DNA of 14,083 bases, taken from assembly GCA_003240775.1 (NCBI GenBank), contig QFNI01000080.1, positions 1-14,083 of the forward strand, written 5' to 3'. The first letter of the stretch is position 1; the number at the start of each line of letters is the position of its first letter. The translations under genes and the position numbers were made by a program. Source of the DNA: Mesorhizobium amorphae (lineage in GTDB: Bacteria > Pseudomonadota > Alphaproteobacteria > Rhizobiales > Rhizobiaceae). The notes beneath the pieces are model-generated. The model made no database searches. It saw only the letters and a program-made list of their open reading frames with translations, and was not told where the DNA came from. Of the stretch, positions 6,015 through 13,604 are shown in pieces.

Positions 6015-7832
6015 TCAAGCCGCGAACGCCGAGGCCCCTTCGTCCGCCCGGCCCACCAGCGCCCGGAAGCCCGCGAACAGCTCGCGCCCCAGCCCGAACT
6101 GACCGGCCGCGAGATCCGCCTTCGCCGCCTCGCGCCCCAGCAGCTCGTTCTCCGGCACCAACACTTCCAGCGTGCCCGCTTCCGCGTCGAGCCGCACCAT
6201 GTCGCCGTCGCGGATCTTGCCGATCGGCCCGCCGTCCAGCGCCTCGGGCGTCACATGGATCGCAGCCGGCACCTTGCCCGACGCACCAGACATGCGCCCG
6301 TCCGTCACCAGCGCCACGCGGAACCCCTTGTCCTGCATCACGCCCAAAATCGTCGTCAGCTTGTGCAGCTCCGGCATCCCGTTGGCCTTGGGGCCCTGGA
6401 AGCGGATCACCGCCACGAAGTCCCGCGCCAGCAATCCTTCCTTGAAGGCCGCGTTCAGCCCGTCCTGGCTGTCGAACACGAGCGCTGGCGCCTCGATCAC
6501 ATGGCGGTCGGGCTTCACCGCGGATGTCTTGATCACCGCGCGGCCCAGATTGCCTTCGAGCACCTTCAGCCCGCCATGCGGCTGGAAGGGCTCGGCAGCC
6601 GTCGTCAGCACCTTGGGATCGCCGCTGACCGCGGGCGCGTTCTCGCGCACCACCCCGCCATCCGCGCCGAGCCTGGCCTCGACCGTGTAGGCGGCAAGCC
6701 CTTCGCCCCAGATCGTCTGCACGTCCTCGTGGATCAGCCCGCCCGCGATCAGCTCGCGGATCAGGAAACCCATGCCGCCCGCCGCCTGGAAGTGGTTCAC
6801 GTCGGCCAGCCCGTTCGGGTAGACGCGCGCGAGCAGCGGCACGGCGTCGGACAACTCGGAGATGTCGCCCCAAGTCAGCTTGATGCCCGCCGCATCCGCC
6901 ATCGCGATCAGGTGGATCGTGTGGTTGGTCGAGCCCCCCGTCGCGTGCAGCCCCACCACCCCGTTCACGAAGGAGCGCTCGTCGATCATTTTGCCGACCG
7001 GAATGAACTCGTTGCCGAGTGCCGTGATCGACAGCGCGCGGCGCGCGGCCTCGCGCGTCAGCGCATCGCGCAGCGGCGTGCCGGGATTGACGAAGGAGGC
7101 GCCGGGCGTGTGCAGCCCCATGATCTCCATCAGCATCTGGTTGCTGTTCGCCGTGCCGTAGAAGGTGCAGGTGCCCGGCCCGTGATAGGACTTGCTCTCG
7201 GCCTCTAGCAGCTCCGCGCGGCCCACCTTGCCCTCGGCATAGAGCTGGCGCACCTTGGCCTTCTGGTCGTTGGGAATGCCGCTCGTCATCGGCCCCGCCG
7301 GCACGAACACCGCCGGCAGGTGCCCGAAGGTCAGCGCGGCGATCAACAGCCCCGGCACGATCTTGTCGCAGACGCCCAGAAACACGGCCGCGTCGAACAT
7401 GTTGTGCGAGAGCCCGACGGCCGCCGACATCGCGATCACGTCGCGCGAGAAGAGCGACAGCTCCATGCCCGGCTGGCCCTGGGTCACGCCATCGCACATC
7501 GCGGGCACCCCGCCCGCCACCTGGGCGACGCCGCCGGCCTCGCGCGCGGCCTCGCGGATCAAGGCGGGATAGGTCTCGAAGGGCTGGTGGGCCGAGAGCA
7601 TGTCGTTGTAGGAGGTGATGATGCCGAGGTTCGGCACGCGCGTTTCCGCCAGCATCGCTTTTTCGGGCGGCGCGCAGACCGCAAAGCCGTGGGCGAGGTT
7701 GCCGCAAGACAGCACCGAGCGGTTCGCGCCCCGCAGGATCGCGGCCTCCACGCGCGCCAGATAGGCCTCGCGCGTTGCCCGCGAACGCTCGCGGATGCGC
7801 TCCGTGACAGCGGCGATGGCAGGGGTCGTCAT
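6015..7832 (-). CDS. edd: 6-Phosphogluconate dehydratase
   Basis: This enzyme converts 6-phosphogluconate to 2-keto-3-deoxy-6-phosphogluconate, the defining dehydration of the Entner-Doudoroff pathway, in the cytoplasm. It has 605 residues, the usual length for Edd and longer than most IlvD dihydroxy-acid dehydratases. Iron-sulfur cluster cysteines of the IlvD/Edd family are in place: MCDGVTQGQPGMELS (C113), GVCDKIVPG (C155) and GTCTFYGTANSNQM (C222). Other family stretches include NLGIITSYNDMLSAHQPF (68-85), typical of Edd rather than IlvD, TGGSTNHTIHL, and TDGRMSGASGKVPAAIH near the C-terminus. ATG at 7832 follows an AAGGA ribosome site 8 nt upstream. Open frame continues further upstream but only as shadow of pgl. 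It is the last gene of zwf-pgl-edd, 14 nt after pgl. Its 3' end has a degenerate copy at 5684-5715. Confidence 0.97.
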   Translation of the reverse strand: MTTPAIAAVTERIRERSRATREAYLARVEAAILRGANRSVLSCGNLAHGFAVCAPPEKAMLAETRVPNLGIITSYNDMLSAHQPFETYPALIREAAREAGGVAQVAGGVPAMCDGVTQGQPGMELSLFSRDVIAMSAAVGLSHNMFDAAVFLGVCDKIVPGLLIAALTFGHLPAVFVPAGPMTSGIPNDQKAKVRQLYAEGKVGRAELLEAESKSYHGPGTCTFYGTANSNQMLMEIMGLHTPGASFVNPGTPLRDALTREAARRALSITALGNEFIPVGKMIDERSFVNGVVGLHATGGSTNHTIHLIAMADAAGIKLTWGDISELSDAVPLLARVYPNGLADVNHFQAAGGMGFLIRELIAGGLIHEDVQTIWGEGLAAYTVEARLGADGGVVRENAPAVSGDPKVLTTAAEPFQPHGGLKVLEGNLGRAVIKTSAVKPDRHVIEAPALVFDSQDGLNAAFKEGLLARDFVAVIRFQGPKANGMPELHKLTTILGVMQDKGFRVALVTDGRMSGASGKVPAAIHVTPEALDGGPIGKIRDGDMVRLDAEAGTLEVLVPENELLGREAAKADLAAGQFGLGRELFAGFRALVGRADEGASAFAA

Positions 7833-7846
7833 GGCGTCAATCCTTT

Positions 7847-8533
7847 TCAGGGCGCCCAGAACACCTCGATGGGGCGTTCGAGCTTCTCGATCACGCGCCG
7901 GATCGGCGCACCGTCTTCCATCGCGCGGTCGAAGGCACCGCGCTTGGCCTCGCCTTCGATGTGCAGGAACACCTGGCCCGCGCGCATCACGGGCGGCAGG
8001 GTCAGCGTCAGCCGCGCCTCGCCGGCACTCTGGGCGTGGATCGCCATCACCGTGCGCGCCTCTTGGGGGTCGAGCGCCTGCTCCAGCTCGTCCGCATCGG
8101 GAAAGAAGGACAGCGTGTGGCCGTCCTCGCCCATGCCGAGCACGGCGACGTCGATCGCCCGGCCCGACAGCGCCTCGTCCGCGCGCCGTGCGGCTTGCCC
8201 GATGTCGCCCGCCTCGGAAAACAGCGGCACGAAGGAAGCCTCCTTCGCCTCGTCCTGCAGCAGGTTCGCCCGCACCAGCCCCTCGTTGGAGCGGTCGGAG
8301 GAGGGCGGCACGAAGCGCTCGTCGCACAGCGTCACCGCGATCTCCGTCCACGGCAGGTGGGCTTCCGACAGCGCGCCGAAGAAGCGCTTGGGCGTCGAGC
8401 CGCCGGAAACGGCGAGCAGTGCCGTGCCCCGCTCCTCGACGCTCCCGCGCAGCACCTCGCCCACGGCCTCGGCGAGCGCAGCAGCCAAAGCTTCCCTGGT
8501 CTCGAATCCGTTCCAGCGCATCGGGGCGGTCAT
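7847..8533 (-). CDS. pgl: 6-Phosphogluconolactonase
   Basis: This enzyme hydrolyses 6-phosphogluconolactone to 6-phosphogluconate, the step between Zwf and Edd. The 228-residue protein is of the DevB/Pgl (NagB-like fold) type. It shows LLAVSGGSTPKRFFGAL (about 44-60), the CDERFVPPSSDRSNEGLVRANLL block (about 75-97) and VLGMGEDGHTLSFFPD (about 137-152), in which the catalytic H of the GEDGHT motif is present. The start ATG at 8533 lies only 2 nt after the zwf stop, so translation is probably coupled. Open frame further upstream overlaps zwf and lacks homology. The gene order zwf-pgl-edd follows the order of the reactions and is common in alphaproteobacteria. Confidence 0.95.
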   Translation of the reverse strand: MTAPMRWNGFETREALAAALAEAVGEVLRGSVEERGTALLAVSGGSTPKRFFGALSEAHLPWTEIAVTLCDERFVPPSSDRSNEGLVRANLLQDEAKEASFVPLFSEAGDIGQAARRADEALSGRAIDVAVLGMGEDGHTLSFFPDADELEQALDPQEARTVMAIHAQSAGEARLTLTLPPVMRAGQVFLHIEGEAKRGAFDRAMEDGAPIRRVIEKLERPIEVFWAP

Positions 8534-8535
8534 GC

Positions 8536-10005
8536 TCAGTCGCTCTCGTGCCAGGTGCGGCCGTCGCGCTCCACGAGCGCGATGGAAGCGGACGGGCCCC
8601 AGGTGCCGGCCGTATAGCTCTGCACTTCCTGGCGGTTCTCGGTCCAGCCCTGGAGGATCGGGTCGATCCACTTCCAGGCGGCCTCCACCTCGTCGCGGCG
8701 CATGAACAGCGTCTGGTTGCCGCGCACCACATCCATGATCAAGCGCTCATAGGCGTCCGGATTGCGCTCGGCGAACTCCTCGGCGAAGCTCATGTCGAGC
8801 GGCACGTTGCGCAGCCGCATGCCGCCGGGGCCGGGGTCCTTGATCATGATATACTGCTTCACGCCCTCGTCGGGCTGCAGGCGAATGATCAGCTGGTTGG
8901 CCGAGATCGTGCCGGCATTCTCCTCGAAGATCGAGTGCGGGATCGGCTTGAACTCGATCACGATCTCGGAAACGCGCGAAGCCAGGCGCTTGCCCGTGCG
9001 CAGGTAGAAGGGCACGCCCGCCCAGCGCCAGTTCTCGAGTTCGGCCTTGATGGCGACAAAGGTTTCGGTGCCGCTTTCCGCGCCCAGCTCCTCGGCATAG
9101 CCCTTCACCGCGCCGCCCGCGGATGCGCCCGCCTTGTACTGGCCGCGCACGGTGGTGCGGGGCGATTCCGCCCCGTTGATGCGCTTGAGCGAGCGCAAGA
9201 CCTTGAGCTTCTCGTCGCGCACGGAATCGGCATCCAGCGAGGCCGGTGCCTCCATCGCGACCAGGCAGAGCAGCTGGAGCATGTGGTTCTGCACCATGTC
9301 GCGCAGCGCGCCCGCCTTGTCGTAGTAGGACACGCGGTCTTCCAGGCCCACGGTCTCGGCCACCGTGATCTGCACGTGGTCGATATGGGCGGAGTTCCAC
9401 AAGGGCTCGTAGAGCGCGTTGGCGAAGCGCAGCACCATCAGGTTCTGCACCGTTTCCTTGCCGAGATAGTGGTCGATGCGGAAGATCTGGGCTTCCTTGA
9501 AGTGCCGGCCGATCTCGTCGTTGAGCTGGAGCGCGGAATCGAGGGAACGCCCGATCGGCTTCTCCACCACGATGCGCGAAAGGGGCGTGATCAGGCCTTG
9601 CTCGCCCAAGTTCTTGGCGATCGAGCCGAACAGCTCGGGGCCGACCGCGAGATAGAAGACGCGGATGCGCTCGTCACCGTCCACCAGCGCCTTGATGGCG
9701 TCGAAGCCTTCGCCCGAGCGCGCGTCCACCGCCACATATTCGAGGCGCTCGAGAAAGGTCTTGAGCGCGTCCTCGTCGAGCTCGTCTTCCTTCACGTGGT
9801 CGCGCAGCGCCTTTTCGGCGAATTCGCGGTAGCCGGCCGAATCCATCTTGGTGCGCGAGGCGCCGATGATGCGGGTGGGCTCGGAGAACTGGCCCGCGAG
9901 CTGGCGGAAGTAGAGCGCGGGCAGGAGCTTGCGCTCGGCGAGGTCGCCGGTCGCGCCGAAGGCCACGAAGTCGAAGGGCTCCACGGGAATGGTCTGGCTG
10001 GTCAT
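8536..10005 (-). CDS. zwf: Glucose-6-phosphate 1-dehydrogenase
   Basis: This enzyme oxidises glucose-6-phosphate to 6-phosphogluconolactone with reduction of NAD(P)+, feeding the Entner-Doudoroff route. It has 489 residues, typical for bacterial Zwf. The dinucleotide-binding loop FGATGDLAERKLLPALY (16-32), VEKPIGRSLDSA (147-158) and the active-site signature RIDHYLGKE (176-184) are all present. GASR (48-51) supplies an Arg at the position usually linked to NADP+ binding. ATG 10005 is preferred because it is preceded by an AAGG ribosome site and the protein begins at the normal distance from the nucleotide loop. The longer frame to 10143 runs through the likely promoter/operator region. It is the first gene of the zwf-pgl-edd operon. 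Confidence 0.97.
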   Translation of the reverse strand: MTSQTIPVEPFDFVAFGATGDLAERKLLPALYFRQLAGQFSEPTRIIGASRTKMDSAGYREFAEKALRDHVKEDELDEDALKTFLERLEYVAVDARSGEGFDAIKALVDGDERIRVFYLAVGPELFGSIAKNLGEQGLITPLSRIVVEKPIGRSLDSALQLNDEIGRHFKEAQIFRIDHYLGKETVQNLMVLRFANALYEPLWNSAHIDHVQITVAETVGLEDRVSYYDKAGALRDMVQNHMLQLLCLVAMEAPASLDADSVRDEKLKVLRSLKRINGAESPRTTVRGQYKAGASAGGAVKGYAEELGAESGTETFVAIKAELENWRWAGVPFYLRTGKRLASRVSEIVIEFKPIPHSIFEENAGTISANQLIIRLQPDEGVKQYIMIKDPGPGGMRLRNVPLDMSFAEEFAERNPDAYERLIMDVVRGNQTLFMRRDEVEAAWKWIDPILQGWTENRQEVQSYTAGTWGPSASIALVERDGRTWHESD

Positions 10006-10059
10006 GAAACTGCCTTGGGATCGCTGTTCGGCCGTGCGGAGTGTCGCGCAGGGCATATC

Positions 10060-10074
10060 AAATCGATTTAAATC
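10060..10074. promoter_or_regulatory. Candidate operator upstream of zwf
   Basis: Two overlapping perfect palindromes, AAATCGATTT (10060-10069) and GATTTAAATC (10065-10074), form an A+T block 55-70 nt upstream of the zwf ATG, conspicuous in otherwise G+C-rich DNA. This fits a repressor or activator site, possibly overlapping the promoter. It does not resemble the HexR consensus that I know. No confident -35/-10 pair could be assigned. Confidence 0.4.
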
Positions 10075-10152
10075 AGTCACCACCCATGATGACGCAGCGG
10101 GGCGGAGCGTGATTGCGGGCGTGCGGCGGGTGCCGTCGCCCATGCGGATGAG

Positions 10153-10166
10153 CGCTAGCTATAGCG
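10153..10166. repeat. Short inverted repeat in the zwf/doxX divergent spacer
   Basis: CGCTA (10153-10157) and TAGCG (10162-10166) flank a GCTA loop. It includes a TATAGC that could be a -10 on the minus strand, with TTGCCG 15 nt upstream. The 10006-10341 spacer otherwise shows no gene. Confidence 0.25.
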
Positions 10167-10341
10167 GCGGGGGTGCAACGGCAATGCGACGCCCCTTCCT
10201 TCTCAGCTGGAGCGGGCCGAGAGGGCGCATGCCTGGGGACAAGAGGGGGGGGTGAACGATCCGTTCGCTGCGCCCCGGCTTGTTCATCGGGGCGGCTTCC
10301 CGCAATTACCGCCCGATTTCGCAACCGGAGTTTCCCCCAAA

Positions 10342-10731
10342 GTGTTCGACCGTCTTTCCGTCTACTCGCCCTACGCGCTCGCAGCTCTCAGGATCATGAC
10401 GGCGCTGCTGTTCATCGCGCACGGCACGCAGAAGCTGTTCAGCTTCCCCGCGCCCTTCCCCTATCTCGGCGAAGACGGCAGCCTGCCCACGCTTCCGCTG
10501 ATCGCGGGCATCCTCGAAGTGTTCGGCGGCCTGCTCGTGCTCGTCGGCTTCATGACGCGCCCCGTGGCGTTCGTGCTGAGCGGCCTGATGGCGGTCGCCT
10601 ATTTCATGGCGCACGCTCCGTCGAACTTCTATCCGCTGCTCAACGGCGGCGACGCGGCCGTGCTGTTCTGCTTCGTGTTCTTCTATCTCGTCTTCGCCGG
10701 CCCCGGCGCGCTCGCCATCGACAAGCGCTGA
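10342..10731 (+). CDS. DoxX-family small membrane protein
   Basis: This inner-membrane protein of about 129 residues has four hydrophobic helices (roughly 12-28, 50-68, 72-90 and 103-122). The DoxX signatures are clear: ALRIMTALLFIAHGTQKLF in helix 1, LIAGILEVFGGLLVLVGFMTRP in helices 2-3 and YFMAHAPSNFYPLLNGGD before helix 4. DoxX proteins are linked to respiratory or redox functions, but the role of most is unproven. I chose GTG 10342 because the family typically starts M-F-D-R-L and a CCGGAG ribosome site lies about 11 nt upstream. A GTG at 10252, with a G-rich tract before it, would add 30 residues, but that stretch lacks the high third-position G+C of coding DNA here. It converges with the FAD oxidoreductase, 10 nt between stop codons. 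Confidence 0.88.
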   Translation: MFDRLSVYSPYALAALRIMTALLFIAHGTQKLFSFPAPFPYLGEDGSLPTLPLIAGILEVFGGLLVLVGFMTRPVAFVLSGLMAVAYFMAHAPSNFYPLLNGGDAAVLFCFVFFYLVFAGPGALAIDKR

Positions 10732-10741
10732 GCCTCGGGCG

Positions 10742-12031
10742 CTAGATCCGGTCCCTCAGCGCAAACCAGCTGAGAGCCAGAAACAGCAGCGGCGCCCGAA
10801 AGCGCCGCCCGCCGGGAAATGCGGGAACGGTGAGTTCCTCGAACAGCCTCAAACGGTCGCGGTTGCCCGCGACCGTTTCGGCGTAGAGACGCCCCACGAA
10901 ATTCGACAGCATCACGCCATGGCCGGAATAGCCGCCGGCCGCGATCACGCCCGGCATCACCTCGCGCACGAAAGGCTTGCGCGGCACGGTGATCCCCACC
11001 GACCCGCCCCAGGCATGGGTGATCTCCACATTCTTGAGCGCGGGGTAGACTTCGGCGATCTGCCGCCGCATGGCCTCGTGCAGGTCGCCCGGATTGCCCG
11101 GCGTGTAGACCTCGCGCCCGCCGAACAAAAGCTCGCCCGAGCCCGTGCGCCGGAAATAGCGCACCACGAAGCGCGAATCGTCCACCGATTCCCGCCCCCG
11201 CAGCACCGCGCTGTCGTCGGGCAGGGGGGCGGTCGCCCCGATGAACGAGCCGATCGGCATCACATGGGCGGCCATCACCGGCTCCACCTCGCCGCCATAG
11301 GCGTTCACGGCCACCAGCGCCTTGTCGGCCGTCACCGTGCCGCGCGCGGTCGCGATGCGGACCTTGCCGCCTTCCGAACGCACCGATTGGGCCGCGGTGT
11401 TTTCGTGGAGCCGCGCCCCCGATGCGCGCGCCGCCCGCGCCGTGCCCACCACGAGCTTCATCGGGTGGATATGGCCCGTGCCCGTGTCCTCCACCCCGCC
11501 GAAATAGCGGTCGGAGCCCAACCGCGCGGCGGTCTCCGCTTTGTCCATGAAGCGCAGGTGCGGGTAGCCGAAGCGCTCGCGCAGGATGTCGGCGTGGCGG
11601 CGATACTCGTCCACATAGCGCTTCTTGTGCGCCACCGAGAGCTGGCCCGGCTGGTAGTCGATCGCGATCCCGTTGGCTGCGGCGAATTCCAGAAGATGCG
11701 CCTTGGCCTCTTCCGCGAGGTCGAACAGCGCCTTGGCGCGGGCGAAGCCCAGCTCGTCCTCCTGCTCCTCGGGCCAGCCGCGCTGCCCCGTGCCGAGCTG
11801 GCCGCCATTGCGGCCCGAGGCGCCGTCGCCGAACCGCGCGCCGTCGAGCAGCACCACGTCCACCCCGCGCCGCGCGAGGTGAACGGCTGCCGACAACCCG
11901 GTGAACCCGCCGCCCACGATCGCCACGTCTGCGCGCGTGTCGCCATCGAGCGCCGGATAGTCCGGCCGCTCCCCCACCGTCGCCTCGTACCAGGAGACCC
12001 CCGGCGAGATCGGCGACTGGTAGCCGCTCAA
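10742..12031 (-). CDS. FAD-dependent amine oxidoreductase, gamma-glutamylputrescine oxidase (PuuB)-like
   Basis: This DAO-family flavoenzyme of 429 residues probably oxidises a gamma-glutamylated amine such as gamma-glutamylputrescine, releasing H2O2 and an aldehyde. It has the FAD-binding Rossmann signature DVAIVGGGFTGLSAAVHLARRG (35-56), followed by GASGRNGGQLGTGQRG, and the C-terminal FAD contact VIAAGGYSGHGVMLSNFVGR. The start is TTG at 12031. An in-frame TGA lies two codons upstream, so no earlier start is possible, and the TTG overlaps the stop of the GS-like gene as TTGA. This arrangement indicates translational coupling to the ligase that would make its substrate. The exact amine is not determined by sequence; other DAO enzymes acting on glutamylamines or N-methyl amino acids are alternatives. 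Confidence 0.88.
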   Translation of the reverse strand: MSGYQSPISPGVSWYEATVGERPDYPALDGDTRADVAIVGGGFTGLSAAVHLARRGVDVVLLDGARFGDGASGRNGGQLGTGQRGWPEEQEDELGFARAKALFDLAEEAKAHLLEFAAANGIAIDYQPGQLSVAHKKRYVDEYRRHADILRERFGYPHLRFMDKAETAARLGSDRYFGGVEDTGTGHIHPMKLVVGTARAARASGARLHENTAAQSVRSEGGKVRIATARGTVTADKALVAVNAYGGEVEPVMAAHVMPIGSFIGATAPLPDDSAVLRGRESVDDSRFVVRYFRRTGSGELLFGGREVYTPGNPGDLHEAMRRQIAEVYPALKNVEITHAWGGSVGITVPRKPFVREVMPGVIAAGGYSGHGVMLSNFVGRLYAETVAGNRDRLRLFEELTVPAFPGGRRFRAPLLFLALSWFALRDRI

Positions 12032-13461
12032 ACGTTCAGCAGGAGGAACTCCCGCTCCCAGGGGCTGATCACCTCCATGAAGGTCTCGAACTCCGCCCGC
12101 TTGATCGCCGCATAGGTGGACACGAAGGAGTTGCCCAGGATCGCGCGCAGCTCCTCATCCTCCTCGAACAGGTCGACGGCCTCCAGGAGCCCGCGCGGCA
12201 GGTCGATCTCGGCCTCGTTGGCGGTTGTCAGCACCGGCGCGTCGGGGCTCACCTGGCGCATGATGCCGATCAGCCCACAGGCGAGCGAGGCCGCGATCGC
12301 GAGATAGGGATTGGCATCGGATGAGGGGATGCGGTTCTCGACGCGCCGTGCGGCCGGGTCCGACCGCGGCACGCGGAAGGCGGTGGTGCGGTTGTCGTAG
12401 CCCCACTTGGTGTTGACGGGGGCGGACGCGGCCTGCGTCAAGCGCCGGTAGGAGTTCACGTAAGGCGCAAACATCACGAGCGCATGGGGCACGTGGCGCT
12501 GCATGCCGCCGATGAAATGGGCGAAGGCGTCCGTTTCCGCGCCGTCTTTGGCGGCAAACACGTTCTTGCCCGTCTTCGCATCGATCACCGACTGGTGGAT
12601 GTGCATGGCCGAGCCCGGCTGGCCCTGGATGGGCTTGGCCATGAAGGTCGCATAGGTCTCGTGCTTGAGGGCGGCTTCCCGGATCGTGCGCTTGAACAAG
12701 AACACCTGGTCGGCGAGCTCCACGGGGTCGCCGTGGCGCAGGTTGATCTCGAGCTGGCCCGCACCTTCCTCGTGGATCAGCGTGTCGATCTCGAGCCCCT
12801 GGCCCTCCGAGAAATGGTAGATGTCGTCGATCAGCTCGTCGAACTCGTTGACGCCCGCGATGGAATAGCCGGCACCCCCGCCGATCGGCCGGCCCGAGCG
12901 CCCCACGGGCGGCACCAGCGGATAGTCGGGGTCGGGGTTCTTGCGCACGAGATAGAACTCGATCTCGGGCGCCACCACGGGCTTCAAGCCTTGCGCCTCG
13001 TAGGCCGCCACCACGCGGCGCAGCACGTTGCGCGGCGTGAACTCCACGCGCCGCCCGTCCTGGTGCACGAGATCGCAGATCACTTGCGCGGTCGGGTCGT
13101 CCTCCCAGGGCACGCGGCAGAGCGTGGAGAGGTCGGGCACGAGCTTCAGGTCGCCGTCGTCTTCCGGATAGGAGAAGCCGTTGCCGTCCTCGGGGTATCC
13201 GCCCGAGATCGTGGTCATGAACACGGCCGAGGGCAGCGCCAGCGACGTGTTGGACGTGAACTTCTTGGACGGCATCATCTTGCCGCGCGCCACGCCCGCC
13301 TGATCGGGCGTGATGCACTCGATATCCTCGATGCCGCGATATTCGAGCCAGGCGCCCGCTTCCTTCCAGTCGCGCACGCCGCGCAGGCTCTGCACGAAAG
13401 GCGGCACGCGGGAACGCCCTCCGTTCTTCGACGAGAGGGCATCCTTTTTCGCAGGCGGCAT
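12028..13461 (-). CDS. Glutamine synthetase family ligase, gamma-glutamylputrescine synthetase (PuuA)-like
   Basis: This ATP-dependent ligase of 477 residues has the glutamine synthetase catalytic domain and probably joins glutamate to a polyamine or other amine. Active-site elements are present: APEIEFYL (164-171), EEGAGQLEINLRHGDP (231-246), the H-x-H motif MHIHQS (286-291), NSYRRL (336-341), NTKWGYDNRTTAFRVP (350-365) and RVENRIPSSDANPYLA (373-388). The usual GlnA adenylylation loop is not recognisable, and the VNTKWGYDNR variant is typical of PuuA/GlnA4-type proteins rather than housekeeping GlnA. ATG 13461 is supported by a strong promoter-like pair about 30 nt upstream. The stop overlaps the start of the FAD oxidase gene by 4 nt. 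Substrate assignment to putrescine is an inference from this pairing. Confidence 0.9.
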   Translation of the reverse strand: MPPAKKDALSSKNGGRSRVPPFVQSLRGVRDWKEAGAWLEYRGIEDIECITPDQAGVARGKMMPSKKFTSNTSLALPSAVFMTTISGGYPEDGNGFSYPEDDGDLKLVPDLSTLCRVPWEDDPTAQVICDLVHQDGRRVEFTPRNVLRRVVAAYEAQGLKPVVAPEIEFYLVRKNPDPDYPLVPPVGRSGRPIGGGAGYSIAGVNEFDELIDDIYHFSEGQGLEIDTLIHEEGAGQLEINLRHGDPVELADQVFLFKRTIREAALKHETYATFMAKPIQGQPGSAMHIHQSVIDAKTGKNVFAAKDGAETDAFAHFIGGMQRHVPHALVMFAPYVNSYRRLTQAASAPVNTKWGYDNRTTAFRVPRSDPAARRVENRIPSSDANPYLAIAASLACGLIGIMRQVSPDAPVLTTANEAEIDLPRGLLEAVDLFEEDEELRAILGNSFVSTYAAIKRAEFETFMEVISPWEREFLLLNV

Positions 13462-13491
13462 CGGTCACCGGGAGAGGTTGGCGGGAACACG

Positions 13492-13520
13492 ATTATAGAG
13501 CGTCCCGCGCCCGCAGGCAA
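13492..13520 (-). promoter_or_regulatory. Sigma70-like promoter of the GS-like/FAD-oxidase operon
   Basis: On the minus strand TTGCCT (13515-13520) is followed by a 17-nt spacer and a perfect TATAAT (13492-13497). Transcription would begin near 13485, about 25 nt before the ATG. The match is strong for such G+C-rich DNA. Confidence 0.65.
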
Positions 13521-13604
13521 AGTGGGTCGGTTCTCAGCCTGAAAGAGGGCGCAGATGGAGATGGCGTGCTCCTTCCGATCGGTTATGGAGGATCACGTTC
13601 CCGG

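Noticed and set aside
7833..8732. Upstream extension of edd giving a 905-residue protein
   Set aside because: The extension overlaps pgl in another frame and has no homology; a good ribosome site precedes ATG 7832.
7795..10071. Plus-strand open frame of 758 residues opposite pgl and zwf
   Set aside because: Antisense shadow; all enzyme motifs are on the minus strand.
10006..10143. Upstream extension of zwf by 46 residues
   Set aside because: It reads through the A+T palindrome block and lies before the conserved start; ATG 10005 has a ribosome site.
10789..10808. 7-bp hairpin GCGGCGC/GCGCCGC near the end of the FAD oxidase gene as a terminator
   Set aside because: It lies inside coding sequence and has no T-tract; such short G+C stems are common by chance here.
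10919..12115. Plus-strand open frame of about 398 residues opposite the FAD oxidase
   Set aside because: Antisense shadow rich in R, H and A; no recognisable domain.
12484..13542. Plus-strand open frame of about 352 residues opposite the GS-like gene
   Set aside because: Antisense shadow; glutamine synthetase motifs fix the coding strand as minus.
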